Positions 1 through 8,725 are shown, counted from the first letter of the stretch. The stretch: DNA of 64,000 bases from an uncultured Coriobacteriales bacterium (GCA_934646835.1 CAKUES010000010.1:1-64000); one strand, 5' to 3'. Notes: generated from the letters alone by a model not told the origin. Made by a program: numbers and translations.

Positions 1-227
1 ACGCGTAGGCGCCAGACGAAGTCGGCGCCAAACGCCGCGGGCCGCGGCAGCGCCGATGCGTCAGCGCCACTGCGTCGCAAGCGCACCGCGGCGATGTCCG
101 GCCGGCACCGCGTCAGCGACGGCGGGTTGCAGCAACGCGTAGGCGCCAGACGAAGTCGGCGCCATCGGGTTGCAACGAGCTGGCAGGGTAGCCAATGTGT
201 ACCAGTGACAAGTTGGCTGCCCCTCTG
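1..227. repeat. Intergenic block with two GGCGCC-N10-GGCGCC repeats
   Basis: No gene is seen here. Two copies of the 25-bp intergenic repeat (GGCGCC, spacer AGACGAAGTC, GGCGCC) lie at 6-30 and 140-164 in the same orientation. Each is followed by the ATCGGGTTGCAACG-type tail seen with other copies in the window. Confidence 0.85.
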
Positions 228-677
228 TCACCCTGCGGCTTTGGGGGCTGCCTTGAGGGCGTTGCGGGTGGCGTTGATGATGCCGGCGGAGCTGTAGGTT
301 GCGTCGCTCACCACGTCGACGTCGGTTGTCTGCTCGTCGGGGATGGTTGTGAGCAGCGTGCTCGCCATCTTGAGCCAGGCCTCGTCTTCGTCCTTTGCAC
401 TCACGAGCTCGAGCTTGTCGATGTAGCCGTTTGCCACGGTGACGCTGACGACGACTTCGCCTCCGTAGCCTTGGGCGCTGCCCTCGTAGCTGCCGTCGGC
501 CACGTCGAAGGGCCCACGGTTGGCGGCGCGCTCGGCCGCGGCAATCTGCTCCTTGACCTGCGCGTCGGCCGCGTTCACGCTCAGCGCCCAGTTGTTGAAG
601 CCGACCAAGCACGCGACGACGCCGCCCAGGCAGCAGAGCTTGGCTATGAAGTTCTTGGCAGCTGCGTGGCTGTCCAT
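228..677 (-). CDS. Membrane-anchored FMN-binding domain protein
   Basis: 149-aa protein with one N-terminal hydrophobic segment (about residues 13-30) followed by an FMN_bind domain of the RnfG/NqrC type. Such domains carry FMN covalently attached to a Thr by ApbE and pass electrons outside the cytoplasm. The acceptor motif is seen as SDATYSS around residues 124-130, with Thr127 in the place of the flavinylated Thr; the usual Gly of SGAT is Asp here. It is the last gene of a four-gene minus-strand operon with ApbE, a NusG-II protein and an ECF transporter; it starts 18 bp after the transporter stop. Role as an extracytoplasmic flavin electron carrier is inferred from family and context. Confidence 0.85.
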   Translation of the reverse strand: MDSHAAAKNFIAKLCCLGGVVACLVGFNNWALSVNAADAQVKEQIAAAERAANRGPFDVADGSYEGSAQGYGGEVVVSVTVANGYIDKLELVSAKDEDEAWLKMASTLLTTIPDEQTTDVDVVSDATYSSAGIINATRNALKAAPKAAG

Positions 678-695
678 ATCCGATACCTCGTCTCT

Positions 696-3380
696 CTATC
701 CGATTACCCTCAACGTGATAACTGCGGCAAGCAGCGCAAATGCGCCAGCAAGCGCGACCCAATCTGCAGCCGAGAGCCTCATCGTCCGATAATGCGTGCG
801 TTGCGGGCACGCGCCGTACGCGCGGTTTTGGATGGCGAGCGCCAAATCCCCGGAGCGGCGCAGACAGCCTGCAAACAGCGGCACGAGCACGGGGAGGTAG
901 GCGCGCACGCGTTGCAGCAGGCTGCCCGTGTCGAAGGGTGCCAGGCGCGCTTGCTGGGCGCGTTTGACCTCGACGAGCTCCGTTTGCACCAGGGGCACGA
1001 AGCGCAGCGTCATGTCGAGCGAGAGCCCCAGGTCGTCCGCGCGCATGCCCTTGCCCTGCAGCGGCTTGAGCAGGGTCTCGCAGGCGCAGCTCAGCTGCGT
1101 TGCGCTCGTGGTCGCCATGAGCGTCGAGGTGGCCATGGCGACGAGAGCAAGGCGGACGACGGACTCCGCCGCAAACGCGACGCCCTCGGGCGAGACGCTG
1201 ATCGGCCCCGCCTGCCACCAAAGCGTCTGCCCGCTGGTGAACAGCGTGTCGAAGACGGCGACGAAGAGCGCCAGACCGACAAAGGGCCTAAAGCCCGCCC
1301 AAGCTTGCGGTACGCTCATTTGTGCGCCGACGAGCATCGCGAGGCCGGCCAGGGCCACCAGTCCCAGTGCGGGCCATCCTTGCGCCACAAAGCCGGCGAG
1401 CATGAAAAGCAGACAACCGACGATCTTGACGCGTGCGTCGAGGCGGTGCATAAACGAGTTGCCGTCGGTGTAGCGCCCAAAGCGCGCGGGGAGTGCCCGG
1501 GGTTTGATAACGGGGGCCTCGCCGCTAGCGTCTCCTTGCAGCGCCGCGAGGTCGCAGACCCTGTTGCAACAGGTGCCGAGTAGGTTATCGTCATGCGAGA
1601 TGACGACGATGCCCCGGCCGCGCTCGCGTAGGTCCTCGATGAGCTGCGCGAGCCGTTGGGTCTGCACCGGGTCGAGGCCGGCGCTTGGCTCGTCGAGGAC
1701 CAGGTACGGCGTGTCGAGGACGAACATGCCGGCCAAAGCGATGCGCCGCTGCTCGCCGCCGGAGTAGGAGAAGGGGCTTGTCTTGCGCGCGCGTGCTGGG
1801 TCGATGCCCACTGCCTCGAGCGCCGCCTCAGCGCGCTGGGTGGCCTCCTCATCGTCCAGCCCTAGATTGCGAGCCCCAAAGAGCACATCGTCGAAGGCGG
1901 TTGGCGCAAAGAGCGCGCGTTCTGGGCGCTGTTCGACGTAGGCGACCTTGCGGCGCAGGGCTGCCTGCGTGGATGCCCCTGCGGACGTCTGCATCCCATC
2001 GACTGTTACCGACCCGCGCGACGGAAGCTCGTAGCCGGCGAGCAGCCGCGCGAGCGTGCTCTTGCCGCTGCCGCAGGCGCCTGTCAGGCCGATGACCTCG
2101 CCAGGATGAACGGCAAGTGAGACCCCGGCGAGCACGGGGCGCGAGCATCCGGGGTAGGCGAAGGAGACGTCGTCGCAGCGCAGGCAACGGCTGTTGTCGG
2201 TGCTGGTGACGTCGTTGGCGATGTCATCGACTGCTGGCCGGCAGGCTGCGCCCTTTGCGGCTTCCAGCGCCCCCAGGCCCATGCGCTCCAGCGCTTCTTG
2301 CGGTTTGCCGATGAAGGAGACCGCGCCGTCTTCGAAGAGTACCGCGCGGTCTGCTGCCAGCGCCTCCGCAGGCAGTTGCGTGACCGTCACGACCGTTACG
2401 CCATGGGCCGTTAGCTCGGCGACAAGGCCGGCGAAGCGCGTTCGGGCGGCCTCGTCGAGCTGCGATGTCGCCTCGTCGAAGACGACCATCTGAGGCCCCA
2501 TCGCCAGCACGCCTGCGATGGCGACCTGCTGGCACTGGCCGCCGGAGAGCTCGTTGACATCGTGTTCGGCAAGCTGGTCGACGCCCATGTCTGCCATCGC
2601 GCGCGCGACCAGCGCATACATCTCGCCAGTGGGCATGCCGAGGTTCTCCGGCCCAAAGGCGACGTCGTCTTCCACCTGCGACTTTACGACCTGCGTCGCC
2701 GGGTCCTGCATCACGAGGCGCGCGCCTGCGCCGCTGGCTGCAGCTGTGCCATCATCGGCAAGAAGCCCTGCCAGCTGCAGGGCGGCGGTGGACTTGCCGC
2801 TGCCGTTTGCGCCGATGAAGACCACGTGCTCGCCGGGGGCAAGGCGCAGCGCGGAGAGGTCGACGGGCATGCGCTCGGCATCTGCCGGCGCCTCGAGTGC
2901 GTTGACGACGCCTTGCACCGCGACGCCGACGAGGGCTCCGGTCACGCCGCCCGCCGCCGCCAGCACGGGCAGGGTCGCAAAGACCGCGGGGCTTGCGAGC
3001 ATCGCGCTTGCGACCGCGAGCTGACCGGCGTTGTGGCCGATCGCACTCGCCATGCTGATGGGGATCGCCCCCACACCGCCGATCTTGCTCATCGCGACCA
3101 TGATCGCGAGGGCCAGCGCGGTGCCGCCGGCGCTGTAGGCGAGCATCATGGGCGTGCCGAACAAGAACCCGCTGGCCAGGACCTTGACCACGGCGATGGC
3201 GACCGCTGCCCGCGCGTCGATCAACAGCAGCGCGAAGAGCACGGCGGCGTTGGCCAGGCCGAGTTTGATGCCGGGGATGCCGATGGGGAGCGGAATCATG
3301 GTCTCCAGGTAACTGAGCACGAGTGCCAGCGCCCCCAGCAGGGCGCACTGGGCCAGGCGCTGGATGTGCGCGCGGTCCAT
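696..3380 (-). CDS. Single-chain ECF transporter: Gx-type S component, two ATPases and EcfT fused
   Basis: 894-aa fusion. Residues 1-165 are a hydrophobic Gx-transporter-type S component (IPGIKLGLANA near 35-45). ATPase 1 has Walker A GANGSGKS near 190-197, signature LSGGQ at 278-282 and Walker B VVFDEAT near 299-305. ATPase 2 has Walker A GACGSGKS near 434-441, signature YSGGE near 539-543 and Walker B LVLDEPS near 560-566. From about 635 to the end is an EcfT-like membrane domain with two Ala/Arg coupling motifs (KRAQQARLA, AIQNRAYG). ECF transporters normally use three or four separate chains. The switch His after Walker B is present in ATPase 2 (VVISHDD) but is Gln in ATPase 1 (VTVTQLP). 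It starts 2 bp after the NusG-II gene and sits between ApbE and an FMN-binding protein, so a flavin or flavin precursor is the likely cargo (inference). Confidence 0.88.
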   Translation of the reverse strand: MDRAHIQRLAQCALLGALALVLSYLETMIPLPIGIPGIKLGLANAAVLFALLLIDARAAVAIAVVKVLASGFLFGTPMMLAYSAGGTALALAIMVAMSKIGGVGAIPISMASAIGHNAGQLAVASAMLASPAVFATLPVLAAAGGVTGALVGVAVQGVVNALEAPADAERMPVDLSALRLAPGEHVVFIGANGSGKSTAALQLAGLLADDGTAAASGAGARLVMQDPATQVVKSQVEDDVAFGPENLGMPTGEMYALVARAMADMGVDQLAEHDVNELSGGQCQQVAIAGVLAMGPQMVVFDEATSQLDEAARTRFAGLVAELTAHGVTVVTVTQLPAEALAADRAVLFEDGAVSFIGKPQEALERMGLGALEAAKGAACRPAVDDIANDVTSTDNSRCLRCDDVSFAYPGCSRPVLAGVSLAVHPGEVIGLTGACGSGKSTLARLLAGYELPSRGSVTVDGMQTSAGASTQAALRRKVAYVEQRPERALFAPTAFDDVLFGARNLGLDDEEATQRAEAALEAVGIDPARARKTSPFSYSGGEQRRIALAGMFVLDTPYLVLDEPSAGLDPVQTQRLAQLIEDLRERGRGIVVISHDDNLLGTCCNRVCDLAALQGDASGEAPVIKPRALPARFGRYTDGNSFMHRLDARVKIVGCLLFMLAGFVAQGWPALGLVALAGLAMLVGAQMSVPQAWAGFRPFVGLALFVAVFDTLFTSGQTLWWQAGPISVSPEGVAFAAESVVRLALVAMATSTLMATTSATQLSCACETLLKPLQGKGMRADDLGLSLDMTLRFVPLVQTELVEVKRAQQARLAPFDTGSLLQRVRAYLPVLVPLFAGCLRRSGDLALAIQNRAYGACPQRTHYRTMRLSAADWVALAGAFALLAAVITLRVIG

Positions 3381-3382
3381 GG

Positions 3383-3850
3383 CTAGCGTGACTCCGCGTC
3401 AAACGAATCGCCTTGCTCGGCAGCAGATGAGCCCGCAGCCGTACCCGCGCCCGTGCCTTCTGCGCTGCCCTCGGCAACGACCTCGATCCACAGCTTGTGC
3501 GGCAGGCAGACGATCTGCTCGCCGGGCGTGTCGATGGCGCCCTGGTTGACGCAGTCGTGGTTGGCGCAATCGGCATCCTCCACGTGCACGCTGCCGCTGG
3601 CTACGACGACGGTGTTGCTCCCCAGGGAGCTCGTGACGACTTGCGTTGAGTCCTCGCCAAGCGGCAAGGCGAGCTCGCCGCCGTCGCCGTCGTGGACTAC
3701 CGCGACCAGGCCCTGAGCGTTTTCCTGGACACTCGCTCCGAGCGCGCGCCAGCCTGCCAGGCCAGCCGCGACAACGATGACGATGAGTGCGATGGCGATG
3801 ATGTTTGCCTTCGACTGCCTCTTCTGCGCTCTCGCTGTTGTCGCTGCCAT
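3383..3850 (-). CDS. NusG domain II-containing membrane protein
   Basis: 155-aa protein with an N-terminal signal-anchor helix (about residues 16-36), then a NusG_II domain with its usual Cys pattern (CANHDC, then a third Cys in IVCLPHKLWIEV) and a Gly/Ala/Ser-rich tail. Proteins of this family are commonly encoded next to ApbE, FMN_bind and Gx/ECF components; their biochemical role is not settled. The start is supported by a GGAGG-containing ribosome binding site inside the end of apbE; only 3 bp separate the genes and 2 bp separate it from the transporter, so translation is probably coupled. Confidence 0.82.
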   Translation of the reverse strand: MAATTARAQKRQSKANIIAIALIVIVVAAGLAGWRALGASVQENAQGLVAVVHDGDGGELALPLGEDSTQVVTSSLGSNTVVVASGSVHVEDADCANHDCVNQGAIDTPGEQIVCLPHKLWIEVVAEGSAEGTGAGTAAGSSAAEQGDSFDAESR

Positions 3851-3853
3851 CTC

Positions 3854-4909
3854 CTACACCTCCGCAATCGTGAAGGCGCCTGCGGAGGTCTGTGTGACGG
3901 CGTCGTCCTTCTTGTTCACGACAAGGCCCTCGACGCCGTCGGTTTCCTCGAGGAGCTTGAGCGCCCTGTCGTGCCCGAGCAAGAAGAGCCAGGTCGCCAG
4001 CGCGTCGCACTGCAGGGAGTCCGCGCCGGTCACGGAGCTGCTGACGAGGTCCGTCTTGACCGGGTAGCCGGTCTTGGGGTCGAGGATGTGGTAGTAGGTC
4101 TTGCCGTCGTCGGCCTTGAACTCGCGCTCGTACAGGCCGCTGGTCACGACGGAGACGTCCTTGCACTTGATCGAGGCAATCGTCGCACCGGACTTGTCGT
4201 TGGGGTCTTGCACGCCGACGTTCCAATCGCTGCCGTCGGGCTTGCCGCCGATGAGGCAGACGTGGCCGCCGAGGTTGAGCACGCCGCTTACGCAGCCGGC
4301 TTGCGTGAAGAGGCGCTTGAGGTCGTCAGCGATGTAGCCCTTGGCGGTGCCGCCCAAGTCGAGCATCGCCTCCGGGTCGTCCAGGGTCACGGTCGTGCCG
4401 TCGACGTGGACGCAGCGGTAGTCGATGTGACCCATCGCCTGCTCGATCTGCTCGTCGCTCGGCTTGATGCCCTCGACGAAGTCCCACAGGCTGCTCACCG
4501 CGCCGATCGTGATGTCGAAGAGGCCGTCTGACGCGCGGCAGAACTCGAGTGAGCGCGTGATGATGTCCGCCGTCTCCTGGGCGACCTCGACGGGTGCGCC
4601 GGCGGCGTTGTTGATGTTCCAGACGTCGGAGCCCTCGACGGTGCGGGAGAAGTGCTCCTCGAAGTAGTTGCAGCGCTCGACCGCCTGGTCCATGAGCTCT
4701 TGCGAGCAGTAGGCCTTGAGCGTGACGACGGTGTCGAAGACGAAGAGCGTGGCGGTCTTGGGGTCTTCCTCGAGCCACTGGGCGGCTTCTTTATCGGATG
4801 CCTTGGTGCTTGACGTGGTGTCTGAGCAGGCGCTTAGCGAGCCGAGCGCGCCCAGGGCGCCGGCCGCGCAGGCGAACTTGATGAACTGTCTTCTGGAGCA
4901 AATAGCCAT
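3854..4909 (-). CDS. apbE: ApbE-type FAD:protein FMN transferase, lipoprotein
   Basis: 351-aa enzyme of the ApbE family, which transfers FMN from FAD to a Ser/Thr of target proteins. Seen motifs: FDTVVTLKAY near the start of the domain, LDLGGTAKGYIADDL, LNLGGHVCLIGG and YYHILDPKTGYP, all typical of ApbE. The N-terminus (MAICSRRQFIKFACAAG then LSAC) combines a twin-arginine motif with a lipobox, so the enzyme should be exported and lipid-anchored. I chose the ATG at 4909, preceded by GAGGAAAG; a further upstream in-frame ATG at 4963 lacks a ribosome binding site. It is first in the operon, and the FMN-binding protein at 228-677 is the obvious target. Confidence 0.92.
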   Translation of the reverse strand: MAICSRRQFIKFACAAGALGALGSLSACSDTTSSTKASDKEAAQWLEEDPKTATLFVFDTVVTLKAYCSQELMDQAVERCNYFEEHFSRTVEGSDVWNINNAAGAPVEVAQETADIITRSLEFCRASDGLFDITIGAVSSLWDFVEGIKPSDEQIEQAMGHIDYRCVHVDGTTVTLDDPEAMLDLGGTAKGYIADDLKRLFTQAGCVSGVLNLGGHVCLIGGKPDGSDWNVGVQDPNDKSGATIASIKCKDVSVVTSGLYEREFKADDGKTYYHILDPKTGYPVKTDLVSSSVTGADSLQCDALATWLFLLGHDRALKLLEETDGVEGLVVNKKDDAVTQTSAGAFTIAEV

Positions 4910-5022
4910 GAAACGCTTTCCTCGATGCTTGTTGCTGTCGTGATTGTTAGCACAGGCGAACATCTTACCGAATCAGTCGGCGCTTTCGAGTAAGTTTTTG
5001 CTAACTTTTTCGGCATGCGCTC

Positions 5023-5080
5023 TTGACGGATAGTTAGCGGAGGTTAATATCTCTCTTCGTACTAGTTAGCTAAGGCTAAC
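5023..5080 (+). promoter_or_regulatory. Promoter with DtxR/IdeR-like operator upstream of the Tp47-like gene
   Basis: A -35 box TTGACG (5023-5028), 16-bp spacer and -10 box TAATAT (5045-5050) face the gene at 5151. A perfect inverted repeat GTTAGC-TAAG-GCTAAC lies at 5065-5080, just downstream of the -10, and a further GTTAGC half-site lies between the boxes (5033-5038). TTAGCTAAGGCTAAC matches 12 of 15 positions of the DtxR/IdeR consensus TTAGGTTAGCCTAACC. A related half-site (GCTAAC, 5000-5005) lies on the apbE side. Metal-dependent repression is an inference from sequence likeness only. Confidence 0.6.
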
Positions 5081-5150
5081 AAATGCTGTTACACAGTTGC
5101 CAGGCAGCCTCCAGAGGAGGTGGCTGCTGTACCGTACGAGAGGAGTATCC

Positions 5151-6812
5151 TTGAGCACCATCACCACGCAGTCTCTTGCGAAGAAGGCCGCCTGCACCTT
5201 GCTGGCAAGCGGCATGATCTGCGCAAGCGGGATCGGATTCGCCAACGTCGAGAAGGCCCTTGCCGCCGATGACTACACCTACTGCTACGCCGGCCTGAGC
5301 TGGGAGGAGTACTGGGCGGGGGAGGGTGTCTACAACGCCACCGACACCACGTCCTCCGACGAGCTCGACCTCAAGGGCGAAAGCGACCTGGGCGGCTTCG
5401 ACGCTGTTTCGCGCGCGACGGCCAACCACGGCTTGCACCGCGGCAGCTACCAGTGCAACGCCACGCTGCATGCCAAGGCCGATGACGGCACGACGAGGGA
5501 CTTCTCCGTCGCGACCTGGTCCTCTGACGGCAAGACCTTCACCACCACCGACGGCACCGAGGTCTCCTGGAACCGCGGCAAGTGCACCGTCGACGGCAAG
5601 ACCTACACCATGACCGACTACAACATCTACGGAACCAAGTACGTCCCCGTTAAGGTCAAGACCAGCGACTACGCCGCCTTCAAGGCCGACCGCGAGGCCA
5701 AGGGCTTTACCGTGACGGAAAACGGCGCGACCTTGGCCGGAGGTTATGGCGAGGGCGTGCTCAAGTCCTACACCGCGACCGCGGATGTCAACGCCAGCAC
5801 CTACGGCATCAAGACCGCGACCAAGAGCGGCAGCAGCTTCTCCTTCTCCAAGGCTGACGAGAGCGCGACGCAGACCGGCAGCGGCATCGCCGGCCAAGAG
5901 CTCAAGACCGTCACCACCGCCTCGACCGCGGATGCCACCGACGGCGTCTACGTGATGGTCGGCGGCAGCAAGGACGCCACCTTCCAGGTGGGCGCCTATG
6001 GCGAGAAGATCCGCGTCGACCTCGCCGGCAACTACGGTGATTTGGGCGCCAACATGCAGTCCGTCACCTGGGCCTACTACGGCAAGGACAAGACGGGCAA
6101 GAAGGCTGTGCGCACCTACGGCACCAAGTTCGCGGCCGACAACTGGATGCACAAATCCATGCACATCCAGCTGGGCCTGACCGAGTCCAAGCGCTTCACG
6201 CTCCCCAAGGGCTACGACGGCACGGGTTACTGGACTCTCACCGTCCACGCGCTGGGCTACAAGGACTACACGACCCCCGTCTTCAAGATCACCGACGACA
6301 ACTTCTCCAAGCTCTATCCGGTGAGCAAGGCGACCAAGTCCTCCTTGAAGGCGGTCGTGACCAAGGCGCAGGGGCTCATCGAGGCCAACTACACCGCCGA
6401 GAGCTGGAAGAACCTGGGCACGGAGCTGGCCGAGTCCACCGAGCTGCTTGCCAACGCTGACGCTACCGAGGCTGCCGTCCTCGAGCAGATCACGCACATG
6501 AGCGAGGCTGTCGAGAAGCTCGCCTACGCCGATGGCGTTGCCGACAACAAGCTGACCCTCAAGTCCAAGAAGGCGACCTTCAAGGCCAAGGCCCTCAAGA
6601 AGGGTGCTAAGACCGTGAAGATTAAGGCCAGCGTGACGAGCAAGGCCAAGGTCAGCTATACCGCTTCCAAGGGCATCAAGGTGAGCAAGTCCGGCAAGGT
6701 GACTCTCAAGAAGGGAACCAAGAAGGGCACCTACACCGTGACCGTGACCGCTGCGGAGGCCGCGGGCTACAAGAGCGCTGCTGCTGCAACCTTCACCGTG
6801 AAGGTGAAGTAG
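5151..6812 (+). CDS. Secreted Tp47-like (penicillin-binding Tp47 domain) protein with FIVAR and Lys-rich C-terminal domain
   Basis: 553-aa secreted protein from a TTG start preceded by GAGAGGAG; an in-frame ATG at 5097 has no good ribosome binding site. A signal peptide covers about residues 1-40. The following region (YCYAGLSWEEYWAGEGVYNA onwards) resembles the Treponema Tp47-type fold family found in Coriobacteriia. Near residues 400-465 is an FIVAR-like helical module (SSLKAVVTKAQGLIEANYT region), and the last 80 residues form a Lys/Ala/Thr-rich Ig-like domain that is also found at the end of the secreted nitrilase-domain protein at 9131-11620. It is divergent from the flavin operon and lies behind an IdeR-like operator. 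The family assignment is by motif memory; the enzymatic role is not known. Confidence 0.62.
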   Translation: MSTITTQSLAKKAACTLLASGMICASGIGFANVEKALAADDYTYCYAGLSWEEYWAGEGVYNATDTTSSDELDLKGESDLGGFDAVSRATANHGLHRGSYQCNATLHAKADDGTTRDFSVATWSSDGKTFTTTDGTEVSWNRGKCTVDGKTYTMTDYNIYGTKYVPVKVKTSDYAAFKADREAKGFTVTENGATLAGGYGEGVLKSYTATADVNASTYGIKTATKSGSSFSFSKADESATQTGSGIAGQELKTVTTASTADATDGVYVMVGGSKDATFQVGAYGEKIRVDLAGNYGDLGANMQSVTWAYYGKDKTGKKAVRTYGTKFAADNWMHKSMHIQLGLTESKRFTLPKGYDGTGYWTLTVHALGYKDYTTPVFKITDDNFSKLYPVSKATKSSLKAVVTKAQGLIEANYTAESWKNLGTELAESTELLANADATEAAVLEQITHMSEAVEKLAYADGVADNKLTLKSKKATFKAKALKKGAKTVKIKASVTSKAKVSYTASKGIKVSKSGKVTLKKGTKKGTYTVTVTAAEAAGYKSAAAATFTVKVK

Positions 6813-6848
6813 CCGGCGTCAAGCCGTAGGCTGCAAGCTACGGTGGCA

Positions 6849-6881
6849 ACCGTGCGGCGAGTAGGGGACTCGCCGCACGGT
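6849..6881 (+). terminator. Strong hairpin after the Tp47-like gene
   Basis: A perfect 14-bp stem (ACCGTGCGGCGAGT with its complement, loop AGGGG) lies 36 bp after the stop codon and is followed by a short T-containing stretch (CTTTGCT). Confidence 0.75.
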
Positions 6882-7279
6882 CTTTGCTAGCGGGTCGTAT
6901 GTCCTCGAGGCCGCGTTGGCGCTAGCGCGAGAGCCAATCCCCCTTGCAGCGGTGGCGCCGACTTCGTCTGGCGCCTACGTGGGGTCTGGGGTTCGCTGGT
7001 GCTTTCGCGATGCCCGCTGCCCCTTGCCATGCAGGGGCCGATTTCAATTGACCCCGCCGCTGCAGCTCGCTGCTGGCTCTGCGTCAGCGCTGTTGGGTCG
7101 CTGAGCTCGCGTAGGCGCCAGCGAGCCCCAGACCCCACGTAGGCGCCAGACGAAGTCGGCGCCATCGGGTTGCAACGGGTTGGCCGGTATCCGCCGCCCC
7201 TCCGCCGCGAACGATGGGTGACTCGCCGTCGCAGGGACAGTCAATGCGACGTTCTGGGTGCTTTCGCGGGAAAACCGTT
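6882..7279. repeat. Mosaic intergenic repeats
   Basis: No gene seen. GGCGCC-N10-GGCGCC repeats lie in opposite orientations at 6953-6977 and 7140-7164, so they form the arms of a larger inverted repeat extended by CGTGGGG/CCCCACG. A GGGGCCGATTTC/GGGTC-type palindrome lies at 7034-7055 and a truncated GGCGCC repeat at about 7111-7120. Confidence 0.75.
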
Positions 7280-7463
7280 ACGAACTGGGTGATTTGGGGC
7301 TTTTATTTCACGAACTGGGTAGTTTGCTTCGCCTGTTGAAGCGATGCGTTAGATGCCGATTTGCAAAACCGCAGGTCAGAGCGCCGCGTGTTAGCACCTT
7401 GCTTGCTGAGCACCGTCAAAACCACCCAGTTCGCGAAAACAAAAGCCCAAACTACCCAGTTCG
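7280..7463 (-). repeat. Nested palindrome P1, unusual arms (AACTGGGT type)
   Basis: About 45-nt inverted arms (7280-7325 and 7417-7463), each holding two ACGAACTGGGT-type units, flank the conserved core TTGCAAAACCGCAGGTCA (7361-7378). Two additional ACC(A/G)CCCAGTTC units follow at about 7482-7525. The arms share nothing with the other palindromes of the window; the core is identical. No coding potential is seen. Confidence 0.8.
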
Positions 7464-7858
7464 TCGTGTTTTCGAGCCCAAACCACCCAGTTCGGTGCGC
7501 ATTTAGGCGCTAACCGCCCAGTTCCGGTGCCCTGCGGGAGCCAGCCATCCCGCTGCGACCTATGGCGCCGACTTCGTCAGGCGTCTACGTGCCCTCGTGA
7601 CTCGATGGCGCTGACGCGATGCTGTCTCAACCCTTGCTTACGTAATATAGGCTGAAGTACCCAATAACATCGTACTCTGAAATGCGTAGGGTCGAATTCG
7701 TTCGGCCCCACCGCCGCAAGGTGTGTCGAGTGTTGCGTCAGCGCCAGAGCGCCGCGAGTTTCCCGTAGGGGAGGGACCCTGTCCCTCCCCAAAGACCGTA
7801 CAATAACCAATGTTTGCCGAGGTTCATCGGCAAGAAAACGCTTTGAGAGGGGTTTAGC
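7464..7858. repeat. Short palindromes upstream of modD-like gene
   Basis: Contains a diverged GGCGCC repeat (7563-7587), a GGGTCGAATTC-centred palindrome (7689-7709) and a GTAGGGGAGGGAC-CCT-GTCCCTCCCC palindrome (7765-7790). The last lies about 70 bp before the gene at 7859. No gene is seen. Confidence 0.75.
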
Positions 7859-8701
7859 ATGTACATTCCCGACAGCTACATCGAGGAGCTCATCGCCTCG
7901 GATATTCCCAGTGGGATCGACTTGACCACGCACGTTTTGGGCATCGGCGACGAGCCGGGGCGCATGGAGTACTTCACGCGCAACGAGGCGCTGCTGTGTG
8001 GCACGGAGGAGGCTGCGCGCGTGTTCGCGCGCTTTGGCTGCGAGGTTATCGAGGCCAGGCCCAGCGGCTCATGGCTGGGTGAGGGCGATGTCTTCATGGT
8101 CGTCGAGGGTCCCGCGTCCGGTCTGCACATGGGCTGGAAGGTTTGCCTGAACATCTTCGAGTTCTACTCTGCGCTGGCGACCAAGGCCAAGAAGATGGTC
8201 GACTTGGCGCATGAGGGCAACCCGCGCTGCGAGGTCCTGACCACGCGCAAAGTGATGCCGGGCACCAAGCCTTTGGATACCAAGGCCGTGATGCTGGGCG
8301 GGGCGTTTCCCCATCGACTGGGGATGTCCGAGACAGCGCTGGTCTTCGACCATCATCTGACCTTCTACGGCGGGCTCGAGAAGTTCATCGAGGACCTGCC
8401 CATGATCATGACCCGCACCTGCGAGAAGAAGCTCTTCATCGAGACCGACGTCGCCAATGCAGCGCGCCTCGTCGAGGCCGGTGTGGATGGCGTGCAGCTG
8501 GACAAGGTGCCCGTGGAGGAGGTTGCCGCACTGGTGCCGCAGTTGAGGGCGATCAACCCGCGCATCACGATCATCGCGGCGGGCGGCGTCAACCTCAAGA
8601 ACGCCAAGGATTACGCCGCTACCGGCGTCGATGGCCTGGCAACGACCTGTCTGCACTTCGCGAATCCCCTGGACATGAGCGTCCGCATGCAGCGCCGCTA
8701 A
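7859..8701 (+). CDS. ModD-like quinolinate phosphoribosyltransferase homologue
   Basis: 280-aa protein related to nicotinate-nucleotide pyrophosphorylase (QPRTase, NadC), closest in appearance to the ModD subgroup found with molybdenum genes. Seen features: N-terminal MYIPDSYIEELIASDIPSGIDLTT (ModD-type opening with the QPRT DLTT), TTRKVMPGTKPLD in the phosphoribosyl-binding barrel, HRLGMSET, a basic E/D-rich ETDVANAARLVEAGVDGVQLDKV strand and the closing IIAAGGVNLKNAKDYAATGVDGLAT. It stands alone between repeat-rich gaps. GAGAGGGG precedes the ATG. The many molybdoenzymes nearby fit a link to molybdenum, but ModD has no proven reaction, and a plain NadC role cannot be excluded. Confidence 0.7.
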   Translation: MYIPDSYIEELIASDIPSGIDLTTHVLGIGDEPGRMEYFTRNEALLCGTEEAARVFARFGCEVIEARPSGSWLGEGDVFMVVEGPASGLHMGWKVCLNIFEFYSALATKAKKMVDLAHEGNPRCEVLTTRKVMPGTKPLDTKAVMLGGAFPHRLGMSETALVFDHHLTFYGGLEKFIEDLPMIMTRTCEKKLFIETDVANAARLVEAGVDGVQLDKVPVEEVAALVPQLRAINPRITIIAAGGVNLKNAKDYAATGVDGLATTCLHFANPLDMSVRMQRR

Positions 8702-8725
8702 GCCACTGAATCGCGGATCTTTGAA

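Noticed and set aside
7700..7858. Molybdenum-cofactor riboswitch before the modD-like gene
   Set aside because: The leader holds only a GTAGGGG palindrome; no multi-helix conserved architecture could be made out by eye.
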